A program made the translations under genes and the position numbers. 45,606 bases of DNA from Microbacterium amylolyticum (lineage in GTDB: Bacteria > Actinomycetota > Actinomycetes > Actinomycetales > Microbacteriaceae), in assembly GCF_011046975.1 (NCBI RefSeq), contig NZ_CP049254.1, positions 1 through 45,606 of the forward strand, given 5' to 3'. A model generated the notes under the pieces. The model saw only the letters and a list, made by a program, of their open reading frames with translations, was not told where the DNA came from and ran no database searches. Positions 15,856 through 23,366 of this stretch are shown here, piece after piece (the stretch's first letter is position 1; every line of letters starts with the position of its first letter).

Positions 15856-17021
15856 GCGTCTTCTCCCATCGTCATCGGCGCGCGCTCCACGCGCCACCAC
15901 CCGAACGGCCCGTTCTCCGATGCCACCGTCCCGGGGAAGGTTGCCTCCCAGCGCATCGCCAGCTTCTTCGACCGCGTGCGCGCCCAAATAATCGTTCCTG
16001 CTCTGTCTGCCGCGGCTGTGAGCGCCGGACTAACCCTCGCCAGGAGTGAGGCGCCGCGTCCCTGGCCGATGTTCCGAGCGACGTGATCGATGATCTTCCA
16101 TCCGCTGGCCGAGGACACCACAGCGACTGCCGCATCACGCTCCTGCGTGACGTAGTAGCGGGTGCCCGACTGGTCGAACAGCAGGATCTGCGTGAGTGCG
16201 AGAACCGGCCACAGTGGCCACCACACCATCACACAGAACACGCTCCACGCGCGGCTTGAGAACCCACCGACTCGCATCCGTCGCTGATGCATGAGCTGCC
16301 ACCACCAAACGATCCTCAGCGCGTCGGCATAAGTCCCCCGCAGAACGCCTTGGATTTCCGGCGGCTGCGGAATATGCCTCAGTGCTGCTCTCTCCGCGGC
16401 GATCACGAGCCCGACCGCGATCACGAGCCCGACCGCCGCCGCTCCAATCACGATCGCGACCATCGTCCACTGTGCGTCCTCGACCGATTGCTCTGTGAGG
16501 GCGACGGTAGAGGACGTCGCGGCCGAAAAACTCACCCCGAACAAGACGCCGTTCAACAGCGTCCAGATACCGGCCACAACCCACCGCTCACTCCGCGGCG
16601 TCCGGGGACTCGTCGCGAAGCTCGCCGCCACCGGCAGCGCGAGCGCCGCGACGAAGAAAACGGACATCACCGCTCCGTGCTCGAACGCGACATTCAGCCA
16701 TACGACCAGGACCGTCACCCCGATGCTTACAACGCCGGGAGTGGTCAGTCGCGTCCACCGCGGTTCAACGCTGTCGTGATGTTTCCGTGCCACCCAGTCC
16801 CACGACGATCGCCGCATGTATCGGGCCGAGATCAGCGCGGCCAATGTGAGGAGCACGAACCCGATCAGCATGAGCGGATGCGGATATACGAACAGCACCG
16901 GCAGCGTGGCGAGCCCTGCCAGATGCGCGATCGCGTACAGCACGATCGACGCCGCATAGCGCAACCGTCCTTCTTTCTCTGCGCGCAGAGGGTGGTCCAC
17001 CAGAGGTGCTGTCATCGTCAT
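15852..17021 (-). CDS. Seven-helix membrane protein with cytoplasmic C-terminus
   Basis: A 389-residue protein with about seven membrane segments in the first 285 residues (for example VVAGIWTLLNGVLFGVSF and VFCVMVWWPLWPVLALT). A soluble domain of about 100 residues follows (RYYVTQERDAAVAVVSSAS, ending in an RAPMTMGEDA tail). The soluble part could be an acetyltransferase-like or substrate-binding fold, but I see no firm motif. It contains a duplicated GLVIAV segment from an 18-bp DNA repeat. Coupled by ATGA to genes on both sides. Confidence 0.8.
   Translation of the reverse strand: MTMTAPLVDHPLRAEKEGRLRYAASIVLYAIAHLAGLATLPVLFVYPHPLMLIGFVLLTLAALISARYMRRSSWDWVARKHHDSVEPRWTRLTTPGVVSIGVTVLVVWLNVAFEHGAVMSVFFVAALALPVAASFATSPRTPRSERWVVAGIWTLLNGVLFGVSFSAATSSTVALTEQSVEDAQWTMVAIVIGAAAVGLVIAVGLVIAAERAALRHIPQPPEIQGVLRGTYADALRIVWWWQLMHQRRMRVGGFSSRAWSVFCVMVWWPLWPVLALTQILLFDQSGTRYYVTQERDAAVAVVSSASGWKIIDHVARNIGQGRGASLLARVSPALTAAADRAGTIIWARTRSKKLAMRWEATFPGTVASENGPFGWWRVERAPMTMGEDA
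16399..16434. repeat. 18-bp tandem duplication inside the membrane-protein gene
   Basis: Two exact copies of GCGATCACGAGCCCGACC, in frame. It adds six residues to a membrane helix, probably by replication slippage. Confidence 0.8.
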
Positions 17022-17449
17022 GTTGTCGCCTCCCGCAACGTGTCGTCATCATCGTGTTGCGCCCGCGCTAGGCGGGCCGTTGTCATATGTCCTCGAAGCG
17101 GGGAACCAGCATTCGCCGAACGTGACGCTGCCTGTCTTGTTAGCCCAAGATCGCGCGCGATCGTCGCGATCGGCTGATCCGTGTTCAGCTCCACGATCGC
17201 GGCCGTGCGCATCTGCGCCGCTTCCCCTCGAATGCGGTCGCCGAGATGATCCAGCTCAATAGCCACGATCGCTCGCGTTCGAGCTGGAAGACTCTCTCGA
17301 AGTTGCTCCCAGAGAATGCGGCCCGCTGCAAACTCACGGGTAAGTTCGTCAAATTCTTCGGGTTTCAGATCAGTAGTCGCGAGTCGTGCGGCCGCGGCAC
17401 GCGCGTCGTCGCCGCCGACTCGGTACCAGAGAGTCCATGACCAATCCAT
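17018..17449 (-). CDS. Helix-turn-helix protein, first gene of membrane operon
   Basis: A 143-residue protein with WTLWYRVGGDD at the start, a helical middle and a helix-turn-helix, ELNTDQPIATIARDLGLTRQ, near residues 92-112, then a basic tail. The HTH resembles homeodomain-like or sigma region 4 domains that bind DNA. Start ATG 17449 was preferred to an in-frame upstream start because that would read through the perfect palindrome at 17466-17512. It overlaps the 389-residue gene by 4 bases. Probably regulates its own operon; no target can be named. Confidence 0.65.
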   Translation of the reverse strand: MDWSWTLWYRVGGDDARAAAARLATTDLKPEEFDELTREFAAGRILWEQLRESLPARTRAIVAIELDHLGDRIRGEAAQMRTAAIVELNTDQPIATIARDLGLTRQAASRSANAGSPLRGHMTTARLARAQHDDDDTLREATT

Positions 17450-17465
17450 GCTGCCCACGGTAGAC

Positions 17466-17512
17466 CGCAAGCCTCTGTTGCGCAAGCGCCTATTGCGCAA
17501 CAGAGGCTTGCG
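17466..17512. repeat. Perfect 20-bp inverted repeat
   Basis: Arms CGCAAGCCTCTGTTGCGCAA and its exact complement with a 7-base spacer GCGCCTA, just upstream of the HTH gene. The CTCTGTTGC core recalls ends of IS6-family elements, so it may be two insertion-sequence ends brought together. It could also be an operator or terminator. Confidence 0.75.
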
Positions 17513-17809
17513 GGCGCTTTCAATGGTTGACGCTCCTCCCAGGTGTTCGACCACCGAGCCCCTGACGCATCATGCGGGTCCGACCGCGAAACCCGGTACG
17601 GTCGGCGTCCCACACGCGAGAACGAGTAATCCCAGCAGCGATGGATGACCTCGACGTCGAAGCACAACCCCATTACCCTGACTGCGGCGTGGTGTTGCGA
17701 CCGCGGCAAGGAGGGGCCGCGGCCTCCGACACTGCAGCTGTCCGTTGGGGGATCGTTTTGTGTGACACCCAAGTCCGCGTCATCTTCCTGCGCCATAGCG
17801 CGACACCCT
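17513..17809. other. Gap with possible decayed reading frame
   Basis: A plus-strand frame, 17641-17826, encodes 61 residues starting MDDLDVEAQPHYPDCGVV. It has no ribosome-binding site and runs into the next palindrome. The PDCGVV words faintly recall the zinc-finger start of ISL3-type transposases, which would make the region an insertion scar. I do not call it a gene. Confidence 0.3.
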
Positions 17810-17864
17810 CGTCTCATATAGGGTGACCATAGGAAAACTCATTAATGCCCGCCTATATGAGACG
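17810..17864. promoter_or_regulatory. Inverted repeat upstream of the recombinase, candidate res site or operator
   Basis: Arms CGTCTCATATAGG and CCTATATGAGACG, 29 bases apart. Small serine resolvases act at res sites made of inverted repeats beside their gene and also bind there as repressors. The AT-rich spacer could contain the promoter. Confidence 0.5.
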
Positions 17865-17892
17865 CACCCACGTGATCGAAGAGGAGACCGGA

Positions 17893-18000
17893 ATGGTCAG
17901 CGATGACGACAACCAGCAGGAGACGTGGGTGCCGACAGTTCGCCGGGCTGAGGATGAGACCGAGATCTCCCAGACGCTGCGGCCTCGTCGAGATCACTGA
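17893..18000 (+). CDS. 35-residue acidic small protein upstream of the recombinase
   Basis: The product starts MVSDDDNQQETWVPTVRR and ends SQTLRPRRDH. GAGGAG seven bases upstream supports ATG 17893. The stop overlaps the recombinase start (ATGA), so it may act mainly in translational coupling. Unknown family. An in-frame ATG at 17857 lies inside the palindrome and is less likely. Confidence 0.55.
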   Translation: MVSDDDNQQETWVPTVRRAEDETEISQTLRPRRDH

Positions 18001-18584
18001 TGGATTTCGGCTACTCCCGGGTCTCGACCGTCGGGCAAGATCTCGAGGTGCAGCGCACATTCCTCCTCGGTGAGGGGATCCCCGAGGGGCGAATCTTCTT
18101 CGATCACGGATTCTCGGGGAAGACGGCTGATCGCGATGGTCTGCGGACGGTACTCGGGGTCCTTGGCGAGGGCGACAAGCTCACGGTCCCGAAGCTCGAT
18201 CGACTCGCGCGCAACGTTGAGGAGACGCTGCGCATCGTGCGCGAACTTGCAGATCGCGGTGTCGCATTCCAGTTCGGGAAGACGGTCTACGACCCTGCGG
18301 ATCCGTTCTCGAAGCTCTTCCTGACGTTCCTCGCCGCGATCGCCGAAGCGGAAGGCGGGTGGATCAGCCTCCGCACTCAGGAGGCGATGGCGCGTCCGTC
18401 AGTCCGCGCGAAACTCAAGGGCCGTCGCCCGAGCCTCACGCCGAAGCAGGACGCGGCGATCGCCCGCCACCTCGCCGACGGCGAGTTCAGCGCCATGGAG
18501 ATCGCCCAGATGTTCGGCACGTCACGTGCGAGCGTCTATCGCGCGGCAGATCGCCACCAGAAAAGAATTGAGAGGACACAATGA
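18000..18584 (+). CDS. Serine recombinase (resolvase/invertase family)
   Basis: A 194-residue small serine recombinase. The N-terminus DFGYSRVSTVGQDLEVQR contains the catalytic serine. FFDHGFSGKTADRDGL and LTVPKLDRLARNVEETL are conserved blocks of the catalytic domain. The C-terminus has a helix-turn-helix, FSAMEIAQMFGTSRASVYR. Likely roles are resolving plasmid dimers at the inverted repeat upstream, or a remnant transposon resolvase. It forms an operon with the following toxin-antitoxin genes (start of the next gene overlaps its stop), an arrangement known from stability modules of Gram-positive plasmids. Confidence 0.92.
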   Translation: MDFGYSRVSTVGQDLEVQRTFLLGEGIPEGRIFFDHGFSGKTADRDGLRTVLGVLGEGDKLTVPKLDRLARNVEETLRIVRELADRGVAFQFGKTVYDPADPFSKLFLTFLAAIAEAEGGWISLRTQEAMARPSVRAKLKGRRPSLTPKQDAAIARHLADGEFSAMEIAQMFGTSRASVYRAADRHQKRIERTQ

Positions 18585-18850
18585 CAGAGAGTCTTCCTTC
18601 CAGCAAGGGTCAGCGTTTGTACGACTACGACCCGATGATCTATGACCTCCTTCGGGAGGCAGCGAACGTCCTGCGCGGTGAGTACATCGGCTTGGCGAAC
18701 GAGTCGGCGGAGCCGGAGCGGTCGCGCTTTCTTAAAGCTGAGCGAGCGGTGTCTCGCGAGGTGGATGCGGTTGATAGCTATGACCGGGCGGCGGTCGAGT
18801 CATTGACCGCGGAGTTCCGCGGCCGCACCAGTGAGCTGCGGTCGATCTAG
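18581..18850 (+). CDS. Epsilon-like antitoxin
   Basis: An 89-residue acidic helical protein, starting MTESLPSSKGQRLYDYD. GAGAGG lies upstream, the start overlaps the recombinase stop and the stop overlaps the start of the zeta-like toxin. Assignment as antitoxin is from position and size: epsilon proteins block the nucleotide pocket of zeta. Confidence 0.7.
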   Translation: MTESLPSSKGQRLYDYDPMIYDLLREAANVLRGEYIGLANESAEPERSRFLKAERAVSREVDAVDSYDRAAVESLTAEFRGRTSELRSI

Positions 18851-19881
18851 TGGCGTGGCGTAGCAACCTGGACCAGGCTGAGCTTCGGGCGCTGTTTGAA
18901 GCCCAGGTGCGGCCGAGTCTGGATGCCGCATCGTCGCCGACGCGTGAGCGTCCGCTCTTCGTGATCATTGGGGCGCAACCTGGTGCCGGCAAATCTCGAT
19001 CGATCGAAGCGGTGCGGCGCGAGCATCCGGATGTGGTGCCCGTGATTGGGGATGATCTGCGTCCATATCATCCGGATTTTCGGGCGCTGATGCGCTCGAA
19101 TCCGCTGGCGATGCCGGCAGTCACTCAGCAGGCTTCCGGGGCGTGGGTCGGGATGTCAGCTGCGCATTTGCGCGAGCGGCGTCAGAGTGTGTTGCTCGAG
19201 ACGACGATGCGGCAGCCGTCAGTGGTCGTCGCGACCGTGCGCGAGTTTCGTGCGGCAGGGTACGACGTGGAGGTGCGCGGACTTGCCGTGCCGGCTGAGG
19301 TGTCGCGACTCGCGACGGTAACGCGATGTTTGACGGACGAGAAGGAGCGGGGGCGCTGGGCTCCCTCGACGTTTCACGACGCTGCGTATGAGGCCATGCC
19401 GGGCACTCTAGAGGCCGTGATCGCCAGCGGAAATGTCGATCGTGCCGTTGTGCAGAAGCGTTCCGGTCAGGTGTTGTTGGACCGGCGTGTGACACCGGAG
19501 GCTGCCGAACGGTTGGGAGCAGAAGCACGTTCGGCCGTGGAGGACGGGCGAGACGTTGCTACGTTGACGCGGGAGGACGGGCGCGCCTGGGTGCACGAGT
19601 ATGTTCGCGCGTCGACCATTATGGCGTCCGGTCAGCAGCCTGAAGATCCAGGGATGCTGCGCACGATGATTGCTCTTGCGAACGGTCCTGCTCGCGCCTT
19701 GATTCGAGCGACGCACGAACAAGGCACCGAGGAACAGGCTGCCGCGCTCGAGCATGTTCTGGCCGGGGCCGCACGGTTGACGCCGTCCTCACAACACGGA
19801 CGTCGTGCTGCAAGCCCCGATACGGGCCCCGTCACGGGACAGACTCCTGATGGCCCGTCTGCGGGCCCGGTGCTTCGATAG
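18850..19881 (+). CDS. Zeta-like toxin kinase with TGPVT tail
   Basis: A 343-residue protein of the zeta/PezT family, which phosphorylates UDP-N-acetylglucosamine and blocks wall synthesis. Walker A GAQPGAGKS is at 41-49 (K48), then VVPVIGDDLRPYHPDF, the substrate Asp region, and LLETTMRQP. Length beyond the kinase core is about 80 residues and ends in the tail TGPVTGQTPDGPSAGPVLR. The last 32 codons and stop are part of an exact 100-bp repeat found again at 21785. GTG 18850 shares a base with the antitoxin stop. Could be a plasmid-addiction toxin, or cargo delivered to recipients, as the shared tail hints. Confidence 0.85.
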   Translation: MAWRSNLDQAELRALFEAQVRPSLDAASSPTRERPLFVIIGAQPGAGKSRSIEAVRREHPDVVPVIGDDLRPYHPDFRALMRSNPLAMPAVTQQASGAWVGMSAAHLRERRQSVLLETTMRQPSVVVATVREFRAAGYDVEVRGLAVPAEVSRLATVTRCLTDEKERGRWAPSTFHDAAYEAMPGTLEAVIASGNVDRAVVQKRSGQVLLDRRVTPEAAERLGAEARSAVEDGRDVATLTREDGRAWVHEYVRASTIMASGQQPEDPGMLRTMIALANGPARALIRATHEQGTEEQAAALEHVLAGAARLTPSSQHGRRAASPDTGPVTGQTPDGPSAGPVLR

Positions 19882-19884
19882 TTA
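19785..19884. repeat. 100-bp direct repeat, left copy
   Basis: Identical base for base to 21785-21884, exactly 2000 bp away. This copy is the 3' end of the zeta-like gene. Confidence 0.95.
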
Positions 19885-20007
19885 GCCTCGGGCTTTCATC
19901 GTTGAAGCGCTCTGAGCTCGTGTCCTGGACGTGAAAAGTGCCCCTGATCTGGAAGAATAAGACTTGTCTAGAGCACTTGTTCGTCCAGTTCGAGGAGCAC
20001 CTTCAAG

Positions 20008-20139
20008 GTGAAGAATACCGGAGCCTATCCCCGCGCCCATGTTGATACTGCGGCGGTGTCCGCGTTGCCGCCGGTGACATTCATATTCGGATCATCTCAC
20101 CCCGCTACGACAACGGCTGGGGACGGACGCTCCCACTAG
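20008..20139 (+). pseudogene. Possible remnant of an IS1380-family transposase start
   Basis: A GTG-started frame begins VKNTGAYPRAHVDTA, close to what I recall of IS1380 transposase N-termini (KNTGxYPRxxxDTAG), preceded by GAGGAG. The similarity stops after about 15 residues and the frame ends at 43. It would be a broken insertion sequence carried with the methyltransferase unit. The rest of 19885-20148 shows no gene. Confidence 0.4.
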
Positions 20140-20148
20140 GTTTGGAGC

Positions 20149-21780
20149 ATGGACAAGAACCGGCTGTACTACGGCGACAACCTCGACGTGTTGCGCAAGC
20201 TCCCCGGCTCGTCGGTCGATCTGGTCTACCTTGACCCGCCGTTCAACTCGGCTCGCAACTACAACGTGATCTTCTCGCGCCACGGTGAATCTGACAACGG
20301 CGCTGGCGCGCAGATTCAAGCGTTCGAGGACACCTGGGTGTGGACCCAAGCGACGGAGGAACAGTTCGACGAATACGTCGGCGGGGGTCTCCCCGTTCGC
20401 GTTGCCGAAGCGCTCACTGCATTCCGCACGCTCGTCGGAGAGAACGACGCGCTTGCGTACCTCGTGAACATGGCACCCCGGCTCGTCGAGCTTCATCGTG
20501 TGCTGAGCGACACGGGGTCACTCTGGCTTCACTGTGACCCGACGATGTCTCACTACCTCAAGATTTTGCTCGACTCGATCTTCGATCCGCGCACTTTCCG
20601 CAACGAACTGATTTGGCAGCGCACGACCGCGAAGGGCTACCAGACTCGAAAGCTCGCGGCGAACCACGACGTGATTCTGGTCTACGGCAAGACCGACAAG
20701 ATGACATGGAACGCGGATGAAGCCTTCATCCCATATGACGAAGACGACCTCGACGAGAAGACGCTGAGCAAGTATTCGCACGTCGATGATGACGGTCGTC
20801 GCTACCGGCTCGACAATCTCACTGGTCCCAATGACCCTCGCCCGAACCTCACTTATGAGGTCATGGGGGTCACCCGTCGCTGGCGATGGAGCCGCGAACG
20901 CATGGAGCAGGCAATCGCTGACGGGATCGTTGTTCAAACGAAGCCCGGTGGAGTTCCGCAACGCAAGAGCTTCCTCGATGAGCGCAGCGGTCGACCGCTC
21001 GCGGACGTATGGACTGATATCTTCCCGTTGAACTCGCAAGCCGCGGAGCGACTGGGCTACCCGACGCAGAAGCCCCTCGCGTTGCTTGAGCGCATCCTCA
21101 AGCTGTCGACCAACCCCGGCGACACCGTGCTTGATCCGTTCTGCGGATGCGGCACGACCGTCGATGCCGCGCAGAAGCTCGACCGTTCGTGGATCGGTAT
21201 TGATATCACCTACATCGCGATCGACCTGATCGTGAAGCGGCTCACGCACACCTTCGGGAAGAACGTGCTCGATTCCATCGACATCGCCGGTATCCCGCGT
21301 GACGTAGGTGGCGCGCAAGCGCTATTCGATCGCAACCCCTTCGACTTCGAACGGTGGGCGGTCTCACATATCAACGCGCAGCCAAATGAGAAGCAGGTTG
21401 GGGATCGCGGGATCGACGGCGTCGCACGTTTCATGCTCGACGGCACCGTGAAGAACCTCGGGCGCATCCTGGTTTCGGTCAAGGGTGGCAGGCAACTCAA
21501 TCCGTCGATGGTGCGAGACCTAGAAGGAACCATCACCGCGCAGAAGGCAGAGATGGGCGTTCTCATCTTGCAGCACGAGCCGACGCGCGGGATGCTCGAC
21601 GTGGTGAATCACTCAGGCTTGTTCACGCACCCGTCGAACGGACAGAAGTACCCTCGCTTGCAGATCATCACGACCGGCGATCTTCTCGCAGGCAAGCGTC
21701 CTGAGATGCCGCCGGTGCTTCCCCCTTACGTGCAGGCGAAGGCAGCGATCCAGGACTCAGGGGCAATGCCGCTTTTCTAG
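20149..21780 (+). CDS. DNA methyltransferase fused to an Mrr-like nuclease-type domain
   Basis: A 543-residue protein. The beta-class amino-methyltransferase order is visible: motif IV DPPF (29-32), target-recognition middle, then motif I DPFCGCGTT (about 329), so it methylates A-N6 or C-N4. The last 140 residues contain GDRGIDGVARF (about 419) and VSVKGG (about 443), a pattern like the D...(E/Q)xK core of Mrr-type nucleases, which would make it a combined restriction-modification enzyme. There is no separate restriction gene. The ribosome site is weak (GGAG one base from ATG). The gene fills a 2-kb insertion bounded by 100-bp repeats. Confidence 0.85.
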   Translation: MDKNRLYYGDNLDVLRKLPGSSVDLVYLDPPFNSARNYNVIFSRHGESDNGAGAQIQAFEDTWVWTQATEEQFDEYVGGGLPVRVAEALTAFRTLVGENDALAYLVNMAPRLVELHRVLSDTGSLWLHCDPTMSHYLKILLDSIFDPRTFRNELIWQRTTAKGYQTRKLAANHDVILVYGKTDKMTWNADEAFIPYDEDDLDEKTLSKYSHVDDDGRRYRLDNLTGPNDPRPNLTYEVMGVTRRWRWSRERMEQAIADGIVVQTKPGGVPQRKSFLDERSGRPLADVWTDIFPLNSQAAERLGYPTQKPLALLERILKLSTNPGDTVLDPFCGCGTTVDAAQKLDRSWIGIDITYIAIDLIVKRLTHTFGKNVLDSIDIAGIPRDVGGAQALFDRNPFDFERWAVSHINAQPNEKQVGDRGIDGVARFMLDGTVKNLGRILVSVKGGRQLNPSMVRDLEGTITAQKAEMGVLILQHEPTRGMLDVVNHSGLFTHPSNGQKYPRLQIITTGDLLAGKRPEMPPVLPPYVQAKAAIQDSGAMPLF

Positions 21781-21784
21781 CTCA

Positions 21785-21884
21785 GTCCTCACAACACGGA
21801 CGTCGTGCTGCAAGCCCCGATACGGGCCCCGTCACGGGACAGACTCCTGATGGCCCGTCTGCGGGCCCGGTGCTTCGATAGTTA
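21785..21884. repeat. 100-bp direct repeat, right copy
   Basis: Exact copy of 19785-19884, here without the rest of the zeta-like gene. It is followed by the short spacer to the convergent Fic gene, so it marks the original zeta-Fic junction. Confidence 0.95.
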
Positions 21885-21897
21885 CCGGTAAATGGCG

Positions 21898-22660
21898 CTA
21901 CAGGTTCGGGCCAGCAAGACCCGTCCGCGATGAGCCAGGTGTGACGGGTCCGGTGTTCGGATCAGCGGGCCGACGCCGGATTCCAGAGGTGTCACGGTCA
22001 CCGGCGGCATGATCCGGGCGGGTCACCGTTGCTGCGTCGATCACGCCGACGAGGGGGCGTGGGTCAATCCAGGTTCGTTCTCCGCGAGGCGTACTTTTCG
22101 CGGATGCGGCGTACAGCTCCTCCGCGCTCACGCGGGAGAAATCGACCTTGAACGGTGTTTGCTCAGCGATCTGGGTCACGAATGACCGTATTGTCCGGCC
22201 GTTCCCGTCGCGGAAGGGGTGCGCCTGGTTGAGGTAGGCGAAAACGGTTGCCGCGCTCATGATGAAGCGCCTCCGGTCGAGATCCTTCCAAGGGGTGTCC
22301 CGTGTGAATTCTTGGACCTCCGCGACACGCTGTTCGATCTCACCGTTGCGCGGTTTCGCGAATTCGGTCTCTCGATCAGCCTGCATTCGAGCCGTGCGCA
22401 GCTCTACTGGCCCAGTCGTAGACGTCTTGGAAGAGGTAGCGGTGGATTGCCCGCAAATGATCGAGGCCGTACGTACGCTCATTGTTCGCAGTGCCGTCAG
22501 CGAGATCCATGAGGCGATCGGCCGTTGCCGCTCGGACTCTCGCCTCTAATCGGTCAGGGTCGCGTTCGCCGAACTTGTTTCGGAGCGTCCCCTGATGAGT
22601 CTCGGGATCAATCGTCTCGGGGTAGAAATACGACTCCCATGCTTCCCAGCCGGTCGCCAT
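21898..22660 (-). pseudogene. fic: Fic toxin, frameshifted, with TGPVT tail
   Basis: Fic-domain AMP-transferase of the VbhT type, split by a frameshift. The first frame (from ATG 22660, MATGWEAWESYFYPETIDPE...) reads to TYGLDHLRAIHRYLFQDVYD, then goes off at WASRAAHGSNAG. The second frame picks up at LRTARMQADRE near 22400 and carries the catalytic motif HPFRDGNGR (about 22200-22222) and the ending NTGPVTPGSSRTGLAGPNL. One extra base in GCCAGTAGAGCTG explains it. It is either inactivated or a sequencing error. Canonical Fic motif HxFxxGNGR is intact. It is preceded by its probable antitoxin. Confidence 0.85.
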
Positions 22661-22666
22661 CGGTCG

Positions 22667-22873
22667 CTAAGCGCGCGAGCGAATGCGCTGCGTGTACTCG
22701 TCGCGGGTGATCGCACCGCTTTTGAGCTCGAGGAGATCTACAACGTCAGCGCGGTTGGGTTCCCAGCCGGAAAGGTACTGGGAGGCGAAGGTCTGCCGAA
22801 ACAAGTCCTGGCGGTCTTCGTCGAGATCGACGAAGAGATCCGGCCATAGCGCCACCACATCACATCCGGCCAT
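22667..22873 (-). CDS. VbhA-like antitoxin of Fic with altered inhibition motif
   Basis: A 68-residue protein; ATG 22873 has AGGAGGT seven bases upstream. The C-terminal part, ASQYLSGWEP then LKSGAITRDEYTQRI, resembles VbhA antitoxins (SxxxEG, then a G-E/D-I-...-DE block). The inhibitory motif (S/T)xxxE(G/N), whose Glu enters the Fic active site, reads S31-Q-Y-L-S35-G36 here, so the Glu is Ser. It ends 6 bases before the Fic start, as in known pairs. Confidence 0.6.
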   Translation of the reverse strand: MAGCDVVALWPDLFVDLDEDRQDLFRQTFASQYLSGWEPNRADVVDLLELKSGAITRDEYTQRIRSRA

Positions 22874-22958
22874 AACGACCACCTCCTGTGAAGCAGTCAA
22901 CCACGTGAACCACGTTCCTCCGCGTCAGGACAGGCTCAGCACCGGAGTCTCGGTGTAA

Positions 22959-22996
22959 CGCCAGTGGCTCCCACTCAAAGGTGGGAGCCACTGGCG
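22959..22996. terminator. Terminator after the par operon
   Basis: A perfect 16-bp stem (CGCCAGTGGCTCCCAC and complement) with a 6-base loop, between the partition operon and the VbhA-like gene. No clear T-run. Confidence 0.65.
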
Positions 22997-23021
22997 AAGA
23001 TGCCGATCGGAGTGGTGTTTT

Positions 23022-23366
23022 CTATCGTCCGCTCCCCCATGTTTGACGAACTGCGTCTTCGACGATCTGCCGTTTGGTGAGGCCCTCCCGGAAGTGAATT
23101 TCGTCGATGAGGTTGGCGATTTCTTCGCTCAGACGTGTACCGAACTGCACTGTTACGTCGCGTCGACGAGGAGGTGCGCCCTTCGCCATCCCACCAGCGG
23201 CATCCTTATGAGGTGTCTTGTCGGCCTCCCTCAATGATGGTGCGCTCGGGGCCGTGTCCTCACGAGGTTTGACCGGACTCAGGGTGTGGTCGACGGGGTC
23301 GATACCTGCCGAAGGGGCAGGGCGTGGCCGCGTCGTGCGGGGTGGGCGTTCGGGCAGATTGGTCAT
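23022..23366 (-). CDS. ParB-like ribbon-helix-helix centromere-binding protein
   Basis: A 114-residue protein with a long disordered Pro/Thr/Arg N-terminus and a C-terminal RHH domain, RDVTVQFGTRLSEEIANLI to GLTKRQIVEDAVRQTWG. It overlaps the parA stop by ATGA. In type Ib partition systems, a small RHH protein binds centromere repeats and activates ParA. The disordered arm would be the part that contacts ParA. It should bind the repeats at 24188-24352. Confidence 0.8.
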   Translation of the reverse strand: MTNLPERPPRTTRPRPAPSAGIDPVDHTLSPVKPREDTAPSAPSLREADKTPHKDAAGGMAKGAPPRRRDVTVQFGTRLSEEIANLIDEIHFREGLTKRQIVEDAVRQTWGSGR

